DNA of 26,459 bases from CAYVKM01 sp964452045 (GCA_964452045.1 CAYVKM010000050.1:1-26459), one strand, 5' to 3'. Positions 1-8,849 are shown, counted from the stretch's first letter. The notes: generated from the letters alone by a model not told the origin. Numbers and translations: made by a program.

Positions 1-123
1 CTAAACCGGGAGAATAAAAACACCTTCAGTTTTTCCTTAAAGCTCAAGATCATCAATCGGCTTCAAATCTTGTCACCAAAATTTTTTCCAATTGGTTCTC
101 CTCCAACAGAAATAAATAATTGA
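1..123 (+). CDS. Possible 3' end of an upstream gene (partial)
   Basis: Frame 1 is open from the window edge to a TGA at 121-123 (40 codons), while the other two forward frames stop within the first 15 bases. The residues are mixed polar/hydrophobic, with an alternating Phe-Ser-Leu-Lys stretch near codons 9-16 that could be a beta-strand. The product cannot be identified from so little. The run may be chance, since a 40-codon opening is not rare in AT-rich DNA. Confidence 0.25.
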   Translation, partial: LNRENKNTFSFSLKLKIINRLQILSPKFFPIGSPPTEINN

Positions 124-197
124 ACAAGTTATTTGAGTATATAAAATTGCCAATAAATTTGCAATTAATATTTACTATACACGCTCCAAATCGGGCA

Positions 198-241
198 CAG
201 ATTTTTTATAAGTGGTATTTTTAGTAAATAATGAAAATCTG
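198..241. repeat. Inverted repeat CAGATTTT/AAAATCTG
   Basis: Perfect 8-base arms lie at 198-205 and 234-241 with a 28-base spacer, just past the 3' end of the leftward nnr gene. There is no T-run on the expected side, so a terminator is doubtful. The rest of 124-248 is AT-rich and shows nothing else I can name. Confidence 0.3.
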
Positions 242-248
242 ACCTTGA

Positions 249-1802
249 TTAATTATTCGGATTAAAATGTTTTTTCAGAACAGTACCGATATTATGCAGC
301 AGGTCCGAGGCAAAGAAGGTATTGATATCTTTTTCCGCCAGCAGTTCATCAGCTAATAATCCGTGGATAAAGTTTGCACTGTAGGCCGCTTCCGCTGCCG
401 GGAGACCCTGTGCCAGCAAACCAGCTACAAACCCGGTGAGCACATCCCCGGTGCCCCCCTTGGCCAGACCGGCATTTCCGGTGGAATTAATGTAGATTTG
501 TCCCGCCGATCCGGCTACCAGCGAAGGAGCCCCCTTCAGAAGAAGGGTCAGCTGTTTTTCTCCGGCAAATTTTTGGGCCAGTTCCAGAAATTCGTTTTGT
601 AGTTTCTGCTTTTCCACGCCTGGCAGCAGCCTTAAGAATTCCCCATGATGCGGGGTGAGCACCCAGTTTAGATGCTTGCCGGAAAAGATCTTCATATTTG
701 TTGAGAGGGCAAACAACGCATCGGCATCGATAACCACCGGTTTTTTGAAACTCTTTAATATTTTAACGATTGCCTGTTTGGTCTCCTCTGCCCGGCCCAA
801 TCCCGGTCCGATGGCCAGCACATCGCACCACTCCAGCAGATCGCGAATTTCCGGGTTATCCGCCGATACCAGGCAACTCTGACCTTTGGAATCATAAGGT
901 CGGGTAATGACCTCGGTAAGCTTGGTTTCCAGAATCGGATTTAATTCCTCCGGTACTGCCAGAATAACCAGCCCGGCCCCAATCCGCAGAGCAGCTTCGG
1001 CAGATAAAGCCGCGGCACCGGTATAGCCGGGAGATCCGGCAATAACCGCCACCTTCCCGCTTTTGTATTTATGGGTATCAGCGTGGCGGTGGGGCAATTG
1101 AATATCCACTTCCTCGACCATTTGAATCTTTACTTCGTCGGAGTTGCGGGCGGTATGGGGAATGCCAATATTGGTGATATAGAGTTCGCCCACAAATTGT
1201 TTGGCCGGATAAAATACATGGCAGATTTTGGGCAAAGCCATGGTCACAGTTACGTCAGCCTGAACCGTTGAACCTTCCACAACCGGTGAATCGGTATTTA
1301 AACCGGAGGGAAGATCCACCGCAACCACCGGGCGCCTGAGTCCATTGATAAATTCGATCACCTCTTTCAAAAAACCATAGACCGCACCCTTTATACCGGT
1401 TCCCAGCAGAGCATCCACCACCACAGCTGGAGCATTTTTGTTTATGCCACGCAGGTCTCTGTTTGTGGAAATGACCTTTATCGGGAGATCTAATTTTTTG
1501 ATAACTTTATAATTTATCAGCGCATCGCCCTTGATCTCCTTTTCTTCTCCCACGATGAAAACCCGCACCTGGGCCCCATTGTCCCATAAATGCCGGGCAA
1601 TCACAAAACCGTCTCCCCCGTTATTTCCTTTTCCGCAAAAAATGTAAACTGTTGGCGCTGCCAGTCCATGAGTCATTTTATCGATCACCCGGGTGGTTCC
1701 CAGACCGGCATTTTCCATCAGTACTGCCCCGGGAATACCCAGATCCTGGATGGTGTAGCGGTCCATTTCCCTCATTTCCTTGGATGTCACCACTTTTTGC
1801 AT
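249..1802 (-). CDS. nnr: Bifunctional NAD(P)H-hydrate repair enzyme (epimerase + ADP-dependent dehydratase)
   Basis: This cytoplasmic metabolite-repair enzyme restores NADH and NADPH from their damaged hydrated forms. The N-terminal YjeF_N domain (about residues 1-220) epimerises S/R hydrates; it shows the glycine-rich GNNGGDG at 59-65, Asp130 in VDALLGTG and the AVDLPSG strand at 161-167. The C-terminal ribokinase-like domain (about 245-510) is the ADP-dependent S-hydrate dehydratase, with AGSPGYTGAA near 255-264, GPGLG at 332-336, DADAL at 359-363 and the catalytic Asp453 in GGTGDVL. The length of 517 aa matches bacterial fusion proteins. A GGAG sits 5 bases before the ATG. It is the last gene of a leftward group with the PdxJ-like gene, 126 bp upstream. 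Both domains look intact. Confidence 0.95.
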   Translation of the reverse strand: MQKVVTSKEMREMDRYTIQDLGIPGAVLMENAGLGTTRVIDKMTHGLAAPTVYIFCGKGNNGGDGFVIARHLWDNGAQVRVFIVGEEKEIKGDALINYKVIKKLDLPIKVISTNRDLRGINKNAPAVVVDALLGTGIKGAVYGFLKEVIEFINGLRRPVVAVDLPSGLNTDSPVVEGSTVQADVTVTMALPKICHVFYPAKQFVGELYITNIGIPHTARNSDEVKIQMVEEVDIQLPHRHADTHKYKSGKVAVIAGSPGYTGAAALSAEAALRIGAGLVILAVPEELNPILETKLTEVITRPYDSKGQSCLVSADNPEIRDLLEWCDVLAIGPGLGRAEETKQAIVKILKSFKKPVVIDADALFALSTNMKIFSGKHLNWVLTPHHGEFLRLLPGVEKQKLQNEFLELAQKFAGEKQLTLLLKGAPSLVAGSAGQIYINSTGNAGLAKGGTGDVLTGFVAGLLAQGLPAAEAAYSANFIHGLLADELLAEKDINTFFASDLLHNIGTVLKKHFNPNN

Positions 1803-1928
1803 AAAGTCTCCATGGTCAAAATTTGCCTAAAACTAAAAATTCATTGTCAATATTAACCGCAGTACTGTCCTGGAAGATGGGGAAGATCTAAAAGGAAGAC
1901 AATCAGTTGACTGTAGGATTACCGGATG

Positions 1929-2657
1929 CTACTCGATTTCGCGATAGTTAATAAGCTGGATGGCTTCGGAAACTGCCCGGTCGATTCCCACCTGCAGTGC
2001 CCGGTTGATATAGTGTGTACCCAGGGTAATGTCTTCCAGGTTGGGCGTCTGGCCAATGCCTGCGATATCCTGGTAACTGATATTGCCCGAACAGTTCACA
2101 CCCATTCCCCATTTGCTTACCGCCAGTGCCGCTGATTTTATTTTATCCAGGGCAACAATTTCATCGTTAATGTCATGTGCCCGGGTGTATTCCGAGGTAT
2201 CTATCTCCACATAATCTATGGCCAACTTACTCATGGCTTTTAAAGTGTCCAGTTCGGGTTTGATCAGCAGGGAAACGGATATATTATTGGCCTGGAGATC
2301 CGGCAAAATTTGCTGGATTTCCTGCTGGTGCTCCACCGGATCCACGGTGAAGGTTCTTCTGGGTTCATTGGCATGGACATCCACAAACGTGACCATATCC
2401 GGGATAAGGGATAAAGCCATTTTCACCGCACTCTCCTTCATGGGAATGCGCAGATTGAAGAAGGATCCGAGCATTTCTTTGGCGAGGCGCAAGTCTCTCT
2501 CACGAATGCCGTTGTCATTTCCGGAAAAGGTAAAAACGATTCCATTTGCCCCGGAATTCTCGCTTAAAATAGCAAACCGCACCGGATCAAAATCGTCATT
2601 ATTTAGTGAGGACCTGATAAATGCTATATCATCCAAAAGAACGCTCAATCGTTTCAT
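1929..2657 (-). CDS. PdxJ-like TIM-barrel protein lacking the PdxJ catalytic residues
   Basis: The 242 aa align almost without gaps to pyridoxine 5'-phosphate synthase (E. coli PdxJ recalled from memory, 243 aa), including DPV at 24-26, GANGI at 36-40, RDLRLA at 54-59, VSLLI near 128, the EIDT strand at 151-154 and the C-terminal phosphate-site-like INRAL. The active site is not conserved: Thr43 stands at His45, Ser45 at Arg47, Gly50 at His52, Arg70 at Glu72 and Gly191 at His193 of E. coli; only Glu151 (Glu153) remains. It probably keeps the fold but does not close the pyridoxine ring. A binding or regulatory role, or an altered reaction, is possible. It starts 15 bp after the upstream lipoprotein gene stops, so it is likely co-transcribed with it. 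Annotation pipelines may call it pdxJ; I would not transfer the function. Confidence 0.8.
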   Translation of the reverse strand: MKRLSVLLDDIAFIRSSLNNDDFDPVRFAILSENSGANGIVFTFSGNDNGIRERDLRLAKEMLGSFFNLRIPMKESAVKMALSLIPDMVTFVDVHANEPRRTFTVDPVEHQQEIQQILPDLQANNISVSLLIKPELDTLKAMSKLAIDYVEIDTSEYTRAHDINDEIVALDKIKSAALAVSKWGMGVNCSGNISYQDIAGIGQTPNLEDITLGTHYINRALQVGIDRAVSEAIQLINYREIE

Positions 2658-2672
2658 CTATTGCAACCCCGT

Positions 2673-3206
2673 TTAGATTTTTAAATCCTGCCAGAAAGAA
2701 ATATAATACTTTTCGTCGCGTTGAATAAACTGAAAAAGAACTTCACCGTTCAGTGGTGGTACGGCTTTCCCGCCATCCAGCGTTAAGGTGAAGGTGATAT
2801 CATGCTCGATGATATATCCTTCGAAATTTGCCGAGGTATCGGGCGGCGATACCGTGTCCGCCGGCGAAATGGTTCTCCAGACCACCTCCAGGGTGTTAAA
2901 ATAACGAAACATTCGTGCAGTGGTGCGTAGCTCGATATCCCTTCCCCACTCGATGGGCATCGGCGGGTATTCATCATAATCGGTGCTGCGAAAGATAAAA
3001 GTGCTGTCCAGAACCTCGCTGTAGGTTAATGAATCCTTATAGGTATAAGCATAGCGGAAATTTGAGAGCACTTCTTCGGGAGTGCGTTGTTGTGTGAGCA
3101 AACGGGATGTCGGGATATTGTCCCCTGCTAATTTAGGAGCAAAAGGATTATCGCAGGAGACATAAATGAAAATGAAAGTGAGAGCAATATATCTTAACAG
3201 ATGCAT
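2673..3206 (-). CDS. Small lipoprotein of the CxNPF type, possibly NTF2-like
   Basis: This 177-aa protein has a short hydrophobic leader and a lipobox ending in YVSC (Cys19), so it is predicted to be lipid-anchored; Asp follows the Cys. The mature part begins C-D-N-P-F-A-P. After a Pro/Ser/Thr-rich stretch comes an alpha+beta domain with a helix-like segment (LSNFRYAYTYKD), a central strand and a final YYISFWQDLK strand, reminiscent of NTF2/SnoaL-like folds. It is clearly related to the gene just upstream, which ends with WYIFYWEDLK and begins its mature part C-T-N-P-F. The gap between the two is 6 bp. The function is unknown; the NTF2-like assignment is my inference from secondary-structure style. 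Confidence 0.8.
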   Translation of the reverse strand: MHLLRYIALTFIFIYVSCDNPFAPKLAGDNIPTSRLLTQQRTPEEVLSNFRYAYTYKDSLTYSEVLDSTFIFRSTDYDEYPPMPIEWGRDIELRTTARMFRYFNTLEVVWRTISPADTVSPPDTSANFEGYIIEHDITFTLTLDGGKAVPPLNGEVLFQFIQRDEKYYISFWQDLKI

Positions 3207-3212
3207 TTTTAC

Positions 3213-3797
3213 CTAACGATACGCAGCTTTTAAAATTGACCAGGTACTGTCTCCCTGGTCGGAACCGGATTTAAGATCTTCCCAGTAAAATATGTACCAG
3301 AGAGATTGGGGCGAGCGGAAGATCTTAAAAATACCCTGCCCCTCGTAATATTCCCGGGTTACGGTTAAGTTAATCCGGATCTGGTAAGAAAACTGAACCT
3401 GAAGTGTATCCTGCGAAGCGCCAAGCGGAAACGGTCCCTGGATGTTATAAATCTGCAGATTAAGATCGTTGCGGGATTTATCGGTAATCAGCTTACGGAA
3501 ATAGTTCAGTTCGTCCTGACGGGTCCAGTTTTGCAGCCGGTATGCGGCTTCCTGCTGGGGAATAAAAATAAATTCGATCGGGATTAACGTGGGATTGACC
3601 AGCAACGCTTCATAATAATTCCAGTTCGGTTCCTGAAAGGCATATTGCAATTGCTTGAAAAGCGAGTCCGGATTATTTTGCAAATTATTGATCGGTTGTA
3701 TCTGGGTATTGGATGATGGCGGTTTGGGTTCCCGGGTGTTAAAGGGATTGGTGCAGGCAATAAAAAAACAGAAAATGATGAAAATATTTCTTTTCAT
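3213..3797 (-). CDS. Small lipoprotein, tandem paralog of the following gene
   Basis: This 194-aa protein has a Lys/Arg-start leader (MKRN), a hydrophobic core and a lipobox FIAC with Cys15; the mature part begins C-T-N-P-F. A linker rich in Pro, Asn and Gln (about 22-48) leads to a domain with LFKQLQYAFQEPNWNYYEALL near 47-67 and a C-terminal WYIFYWEDLK. The same order (helix, strands, aromatic-rich EDLK/QDLK end) occurs in the downstream paralog. It is first in the leftward group lipoprotein-lipoprotein-PdxJ-like-Nnr and is divergent from ligA across 81 bp. No good ribosome binding site is seen. Function unknown. Confidence 0.8.
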   Translation of the reverse strand: MKRNIFIIFCFFIACTNPFNTREPKPPSSNTQIQPINNLQNNPDSLFKQLQYAFQEPNWNYYEALLVNPTLIPIEFIFIPQQEAAYRLQNWTRQDELNYFRKLITDKSRNDLNLQIYNIQGPFPLGASQDTLQVQFSYQIRINLTVTREYYEGQGIFKIFRSPQSLWYIFYWEDLKSGSDQGDSTWSILKAAYR

Positions 3798-3878
3798 GAC
3801 AGTTCAATTTAATTAAATATTAGATGATTTTCAAAAAGAAAAACGTATATGGCATTTTAACCAGATGCGGAGACTTTG

Positions 3879-5900
3879 ATGGCAGAGAATAAAGCGCAGG
3901 CAGAAAAAGAGATCCGGAGGCTGCGGGAAGAGATAAACCGGCATGATTATCTCTATTATGTTAAGGCCCAGCCGGAAGTTTCGGACTACGAATATGATAT
4001 GTTGATGAAAAAGCTGGAAGAACTGGAACAGCAGTGGGAGGATAAGGTTCCTGCCGATTCCCCCACCCAACGGGTGAGCGGGGAACCGATAAAAACCTTC
4101 CGGGTTGTCCGGCACCGGAAAGCTATGATGAGTCTCTCCAATACTTACAATGAGGAAGAAATCCGGGATTTCGACCGCCGGGTACGTTCCCTGCTGGAAT
4201 CGAATGAGTCTTACGAATATGTTTGCGAACTAAAGATCGATGGCCTGGCTATCAGCCTGTTGTATGAGGATGGCAAATTTACCCGGGCAGCTACCCGCGG
4301 GGACGGCGAACAGGGCGATGAGGTAACTCATAATGTCAAAACCATCAGAAGTATTCCGCTGAATATTCCTTCCAATAAATCTAATTTTCAGAATATTGAG
4401 GTGAGGGGAGAAGTTTATTTTCAAAGGGATGATTTGCTTCCGTTGAACAAAGAGAGGGAAGAAAATGGTGAGGCGCCGTTTGCTAATCCCAGAAATGCTG
4501 CGGCAGGGTCGCTAAAATTGCAGGATGCAAGGATTGTCGCCAGACGGCCACTCAGACTTTTTTGTTACTGGGTGGCACCGCTTGAAACGACCAGCCGGAT
4601 CAAAACCCAGTATGAAGGTTTGGAATTGCTAAAAGATCTTCATTTTCCGTTAAATCCTAATTACCGGCTGTGTAAGAATGTGGATGAAGTGATCCGTTAC
4701 TGGGAGGAATGGCAGGCCAAACGGCATAGTTTGCCCTATGATATCGATGGCATTGTGGCCAAGGTAAATAAAATTGAGCAGCAAAACCGGCTGGGAGCGA
4801 CCGCCAAGAGTCCCCGCTGGGCCATTGCCTTCAAATTCAAAACCGAGCAGGCCGAGAGCCGGTTAAAGGATATCATCTGGCAGGTGGGGCGCACCGGTGT
4901 GGTTACCCCGGTGGCGATTCTGGAACCGGTTCAGCTGATGGGCACAACGGTCAGCCGGGCAACCCTGCATAATGTGGAAGAGCTGGAGCGCCTGGACATC
5001 CGAATTGACGATCATGTGATTCTGGAAAAAGGAGGGGACGTGATCCCCAAAATTTTGGAGGTAGTGAAGTCCAAAAGACCGAAAGATTCGGTTCCATATA
5101 AGCTGCCAACCAGGTGTCCGGTCTGTAACTCACCCCTGGTGCGGGAGCCTGAGGAAGTGGCTCTTCGCTGCGAAAACGTTGCCTGCCCGGAACGGGTTTC
5201 CCGGCGAATAGAACATTTTGCTTCCCGCCGGGCGATGGATATTGAGGGTTTGGGGTATAAAATTGTTGAGCTTTTACTGAGGAACAAATTGATTGCAGAT
5301 TATGGGGATATTTACTCGCTGAAAAAGGAGACCCTGGCCGAACTGGAACGCATGGGTGAGAAAAGCGCTGCCAATCTGATAAATGCCATTCAGGCCAGCA
5401 AGGAACAGCCACTGGAGCGCGTGATCTATTCCCTGGGCATCCCGTTCGTTGGGGAAGGTGCAGCCCGGATTTTAGCCGAAAATTTCCATTCTATAAACAA
5501 ACTGATGGAGGCTTCGGTGGAGGAGCTGGCTGAGGTGGATGGAGTAGGGGAGAAGACCGCAGCCAGCATCAAAGATTTTTTCGCCACCGATCGAAACCTG
5601 AAAGTCGTTCAAAAATTGCGTCAGGCCGGCGTCCGTTTTGAAGAAGCCGATAAATCAAAAAAACAGTTTGACGACCGTTTTGAAGAAAAATCATTCGTCC
5701 TCACCGGAGCCCTGGAAAATTATACCCGGGATGAGGCGAGTGAGGCCATACGGCTCCGGGGTGGAAAAGTAAGCGGAAGTGTCAGCAAAAACACGGACTA
5801 TCTGGTTGCCGGAGCAGATCCGGGATCAAAACTGGACAAGGCCCGGAAACTGAAAGTAACTGTTCTGACCGAAGATGAATTTCAGAATATGCTAAAGTGA
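3879..5900 (+). CDS. ligA: NAD+-dependent DNA ligase LigA
   Basis: LigA seals nicks in double-stranded DNA during replication and repair, using NAD+. The 673 aa show the usual full-length order: Ia domain with the YDYLYYxK-type NMN-binding helix (HDYLYYVK near 22-29), the adenylation domain with active-site lysine about 119 in ELKIDGLAI, then RGDGEQGDEVT, the OB-fold with WQVGRTGVVTPVA, a four-Cys zinc finger (CPVC then C-X4-C near residues 406-432), helix-hairpin-helix repeats including GVGEKTAASI, and a C-terminal BRCT domain (about 595-673) with FVLTGALENYTR. I chose the ATG at 3879 because GGAGA lies 5 bases upstream; the TTG one codon earlier is less likely. nth follows after 22 bp, making a repair operon. 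Confidence 0.97.
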   Translation: MAENKAQAEKEIRRLREEINRHDYLYYVKAQPEVSDYEYDMLMKKLEELEQQWEDKVPADSPTQRVSGEPIKTFRVVRHRKAMMSLSNTYNEEEIRDFDRRVRSLLESNESYEYVCELKIDGLAISLLYEDGKFTRAATRGDGEQGDEVTHNVKTIRSIPLNIPSNKSNFQNIEVRGEVYFQRDDLLPLNKEREENGEAPFANPRNAAAGSLKLQDARIVARRPLRLFCYWVAPLETTSRIKTQYEGLELLKDLHFPLNPNYRLCKNVDEVIRYWEEWQAKRHSLPYDIDGIVAKVNKIEQQNRLGATAKSPRWAIAFKFKTEQAESRLKDIIWQVGRTGVVTPVAILEPVQLMGTTVSRATLHNVEELERLDIRIDDHVILEKGGDVIPKILEVVKSKRPKDSVPYKLPTRCPVCNSPLVREPEEVALRCENVACPERVSRRIEHFASRRAMDIEGLGYKIVELLLRNKLIADYGDIYSLKKETLAELERMGEKSAANLINAIQASKEQPLERVIYSLGIPFVGEGAARILAENFHSINKLMEASVEELAEVDGVGEKTAASIKDFFATDRNLKVVQKLRQAGVRFEEADKSKKQFDDRFEEKSFVLTGALENYTRDEASEAIRLRGGKVSGSVSKNTDYLVAGADPGSKLDKARKLKVTVLTEDEFQNMLK

Positions 5901-5922
5901 AATTTGGAAAGCGGGATCATTA

Positions 5923-6570
5923 ATGCTCCGGAAAAAAGAAATACAATCGGTTCTGAAAATTCTTAATCAGCATTACGGCGATACCGGGACGGCGCTTTCC
6001 TTTGGCTCACCATTTCAATTGCTTGTTTCCACCATGCTGGCTGCCCAGAGCACCGATGTACAGGTCAATAAAATTACCGCTAAACTTTATCGGGATTATC
6101 CTGACGCCCGGAGTTTTCTGCAAATGTCCGTAGCGGAGTTAGAGGAAAAGATCCGCTCCATCGGACTATATCGAAACAAAGCTCGTAATATTCTGGCAAC
6201 CTGTTGGACTTTGGTGGAGAACTATGATGGCAAGGTGCCCGACAGCAGAGAGGAGCTGGTAAAATTACCCGGGGTCGGGCGGAAGACCGCAAATGTGGTA
6301 CTCAGTGTGGGATACAGGCATGATGCCATTGCGGTGGACACCCATGTCTTCCGGGTATCAAACCGGATTGGTCTGGCCAGTGCCCCCAATGTAGAAAAAA
6401 CCGAAGAACAGCTAATGAAGAACATCCCGCAGGAGAACTGGTCCGCCGCCCATCACTGGCTTATCTGGCACGGCCGCTTGATATGCCGGGCCCAGAATCC
6501 GAAATGTAAAATCTGTCCGATATCTGATTTCTGTGAATATTACAAAAAATTGATGAAAGGAAGTAAGTGA
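5923..6570 (+). CDS. nth: Endonuclease III (DNA glycosylase/AP lyase)
   Basis: This base-excision repair enzyme removes oxidised pyrimidines and cleaves at abasic sites. The 215 aa include the HhH motif LPGVGRKTA with catalytic Lys121, the catalytic Asp139 in AVDTHV, and the C-terminal iron-sulfur loop C-X6-C-X2-C-X5-C (Cys188, 195, 198, 204) that binds a [4Fe-4S] cluster. The length matches the family. It follows ligA by 22 bp and is probably co-transcribed. The end is 13 bp from the 3' end of the convergent membrane sulfatase gene, with no room for a classical terminator between them. Confidence 0.97.
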   Translation: MLRKKEIQSVLKILNQHYGDTGTALSFGSPFQLLVSTMLAAQSTDVQVNKITAKLYRDYPDARSFLQMSVAELEEKIRSIGLYRNKARNILATCWTLVENYDGKVPDSREELVKLPGVGRKTANVVLSVGYRHDAIAVDTHVFRVSNRIGLASAPNVEKTEEQLMKNIPQENWSAAHHWLIWHGRLICRAQNPKCKICPISDFCEYYKKLMKGSK

Positions 6571-6583
6571 GTAAAGTAGCCGG

Positions 6584-8572
6584 TTATTTTGGCGAATGGG
6601 AGACTATCCATTTCTGGGGAGCGACCTTGCGATTAAGGATCAGTTCGTTTCCCATAATGTAAACTGCCCGTGCTTTTTCTTTCAAATCTTTTTCAATCTC
6701 CGGATATTCAGCTCCACAGTCCTTAAAAGGAGTTTCTGATTTATACTTATACAATGAGGAATTGCCTTCGATTCGGTCGATCAGATACCAAGCATCATAG
6801 ATGAAACCTAAAGTGTTGTTCTCCTGCATCAACACAAATCCCCTGTCTTCATCGGCCAGATGGAGGACATCCCTGCCGAAATTGGTGGTTTGATAGTTCA
6901 GGTGCAGCATTCCCAGTAGCGTCTGGGTTAGATCGATGTGCCCGCAAATGTTCTGGATAACCCGGGGTTTGATAAAGTTGGGATTGTAAATCAAACAGGG
7001 AATGTGAGTGGCTTGCAGGTTAAAATCATATCCCGGTGTCATGGCTTTTCCATGATCACCAGTTATAACAAAAATGGTATTTTTAAAATAATCTTCCTGT
7101 GAGGCCAGTTCCAGAAAGTGTTCCAGAGCCCAATCGGTATAATCAAAAGTTGAGATAAATTTTTTACCGGTAACCGGCGGGATAATCCAGGGTCCATGAT
7201 TATTGGTCGAGAGCATAATACCCAGAAAGGGTTCCTTGGCTTTTTTAAACCCATCATTCATTTTCTCAAACAGTTTATGATCAGCCACTCCCAGTTTACT
7301 CAGGGCCTCTCCGGGAGAGAAATCGAACTGAGAGATGATATGTTCCACACCATTTGCCCGTAGAAAACCAGCCATATTCTCAAAATATGGATCATGTGAG
7401 ACACCAAAGTATGTCTGATATCCATTTTCTCTCAGGATGTTGATAATACCGGAAAATTCCTGTTGTCCCTCATTTCTCACCAGAATTGTTTTGCCCAGAA
7501 CGGATGGCATCCCGAATAAACTGGTAAAAATTCCCATGCTGGTATGAAAACCATTGGAATAGAAATGGGGGAAATAGATCCCCTGGTTTTTGATCTTATT
7601 GAAATAAAGGGGGATGCCATCCGATTCACATTTTCTGATACCATAATCTGAGAAACTCTCCAGAAGAATGATGACGATATTCCTTTTGTTTGGGGGTTGT
7701 TTAAATTGATAATCACGCAGTGGAAAGTGTACAAATTTTCCGGTGGAATCTGAGATCAGTTTTTGAACCATTTCCTCGCATTGGGCCTCATCCTGAATTT
7801 GTAATATTTCCTTTAGATTCACCAAATTTTTCTTCTGATACAGAATATCATCCGCCAGGCTGAATATTCCGTTTAAGGCCAGTTGATTGGCAGAATTATA
7901 CTCACTGAAATAGGCGTGCCCCCAGCGTAAAGGGGATTTATATCCCAGGGTACCGCGGATTCCAAAAAAGATAAAGGGTGCAATAAAGAGGAATGCCAGC
8001 GTTTTATAGTATAAATGATGCTGCTTGTCCTGGAAGTAGATTTTGTTTTGAATGCGTTTGAGCGTCCAGATGATAAAGAAGGTGGTCAGTGAGATAAGGA
8101 GCAGAAACGGGATTACCGGATATGTTTGCCAGATCATTTTTATAATAAATCCCGGATTATCCCCCCAGTTGACAAAATAGGCGTTCAGTCTTATATGAAA
8201 ATAATTAAAGAAATGAATTTCAGAGACACACAGGAAAATATATAGGCCGGAAATCAGAGATAAATAAATTAGATTGAAAGTATGGATTCGCTTTTCCTGC
8301 CCGAACAGGTAGAGTAAATAATTTAGCAGGAATAAAGGGACCAGGGCATAGAGGGTAACGGACAGATCAAATCTGATCCCCACCAGAAAAGATTCGATCA
8401 GAATGATGAAAGGCACTCCCTCAAATTGAGAAAAATTTGTTAGCAAAAGGATTAAACGGAAAACTGCAAAAAGCAACAGGAATATAATAGTTAATGCCAG
8501 GAAATAATTGATTGGCGGGAAAGACAGGTTATTTATTAATCGGCGCATCCTGGATTGGTTCAAGGTGTTCAA
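6584..8572 (-). CDS. LtaS-type membrane phosphoglycerol transferase/sulfatase family protein
   Basis: This 662-aa member of the alkaline phosphatase superfamily has about five membrane segments (roughly 22-45, 54-90 as two, 100-118, 150-172, 190-208) and then a large extracytoplasmic catalytic domain (about 295-640). The metal site is recognisable: Glu305 in ILLESFSD, probable nucleophile Thr344 in GFHTS, His459 in STNNHGPW, and Asp506-His507 in ITGDHG. In Firmicutes, LtaS polymerises glycerol phosphate; in diderms the family includes OpgB/MdoB and phosphoethanolamine-type transferases, so the substrate is uncertain. It may decorate glycans or lipids. A strong AGGAGG precedes a TTG at 8572 with only about 3 bases of spacing; the ATG at 8548 (residue 9) is an alternative start. 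It is convergent with nth and divergent from the HhH/barrel gene. Confidence 0.9.
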   Translation of the reverse strand: MNTLNQSRMRRLINNLSFPPINYFLALTIIFLLLFAVFRLILLLTNFSQFEGVPFIILIESFLVGIRFDLSVTLYALVPLFLLNYLLYLFGQEKRIHTFNLIYLSLISGLYIFLCVSEIHFFNYFHIRLNAYFVNWGDNPGFIIKMIWQTYPVIPFLLLISLTTFFIIWTLKRIQNKIYFQDKQHHLYYKTLAFLFIAPFIFFGIRGTLGYKSPLRWGHAYFSEYNSANQLALNGIFSLADDILYQKKNLVNLKEILQIQDEAQCEEMVQKLISDSTGKFVHFPLRDYQFKQPPNKRNIVIILLESFSDYGIRKCESDGIPLYFNKIKNQGIYFPHFYSNGFHTSMGIFTSLFGMPSVLGKTILVRNEGQQEFSGIINILRENGYQTYFGVSHDPYFENMAGFLRANGVEHIISQFDFSPGEALSKLGVADHKLFEKMNDGFKKAKEPFLGIMLSTNNHGPWIIPPVTGKKFISTFDYTDWALEHFLELASQEDYFKNTIFVITGDHGKAMTPGYDFNLQATHIPCLIYNPNFIKPRVIQNICGHIDLTQTLLGMLHLNYQTTNFGRDVLHLADEDRGFVLMQENNTLGFIYDAWYLIDRIEGNSSLYKYKSETPFKDCGAEYPEIEKDLKEKARAVYIMGNELILNRKVAPQKWIVSHSPK

Positions 8573-8758
8573 AACCCTCCTGCTGTAATCAAAAATTAAT
8601 CTGTTGGAGTAAAACTCCTGTTAATCAAATATGACGAGCAATATAAAATATTTTGAATAAGTTTAAAATAAAAAAACCTGATATCATATTTCTAAGTTTG
8701 AAATAACAATTTCCCTGCGGCTTCCATTATAATTTGGAAATTTTCATAAATGCTGCAC

Positions 8759-8787
8759 TTGACATTTTAGTTTGAATCTCCTACATT
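8759..8787 (+). promoter_or_regulatory. Sigma70-like promoter for the HhH/beta-barrel gene
   Basis: A perfect TTGACA at 8759-8764 is followed after 17 bases by TACATT at 8782-8787 (4 of 6 matches to TATAAT). Transcription would start near 8794, about 55 bases before the chosen ATG. The 277-bp region between the divergent genes (8573-8849) also holds a short inverted repeat GGAGT-AAA-ACTCC at 8606-8618 in the leader of the leftward gene. Confidence 0.55.
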
Positions 8788-8849
8788 ATATTGTCATCCG
8801 AAAAAGTCAGTAAAAATTGTTCGAACCAATATAATTGGATTTGAAGAAA

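Noticed and set aside
1860..1928. Short inverted repeats (CAGTACTG, CAGT-TG-ACTG) after the PdxJ-like gene as a terminator
   Set aside because: The stems are only four bases and no T-run follows; they look like chance.
4951..5412. 153-codon antisense frame within ligA
   Set aside because: It lies wholly inside the strongly conserved ligA on the other strand and its composition (Pro, Ser, Trp-rich) is that of a shadow frame.
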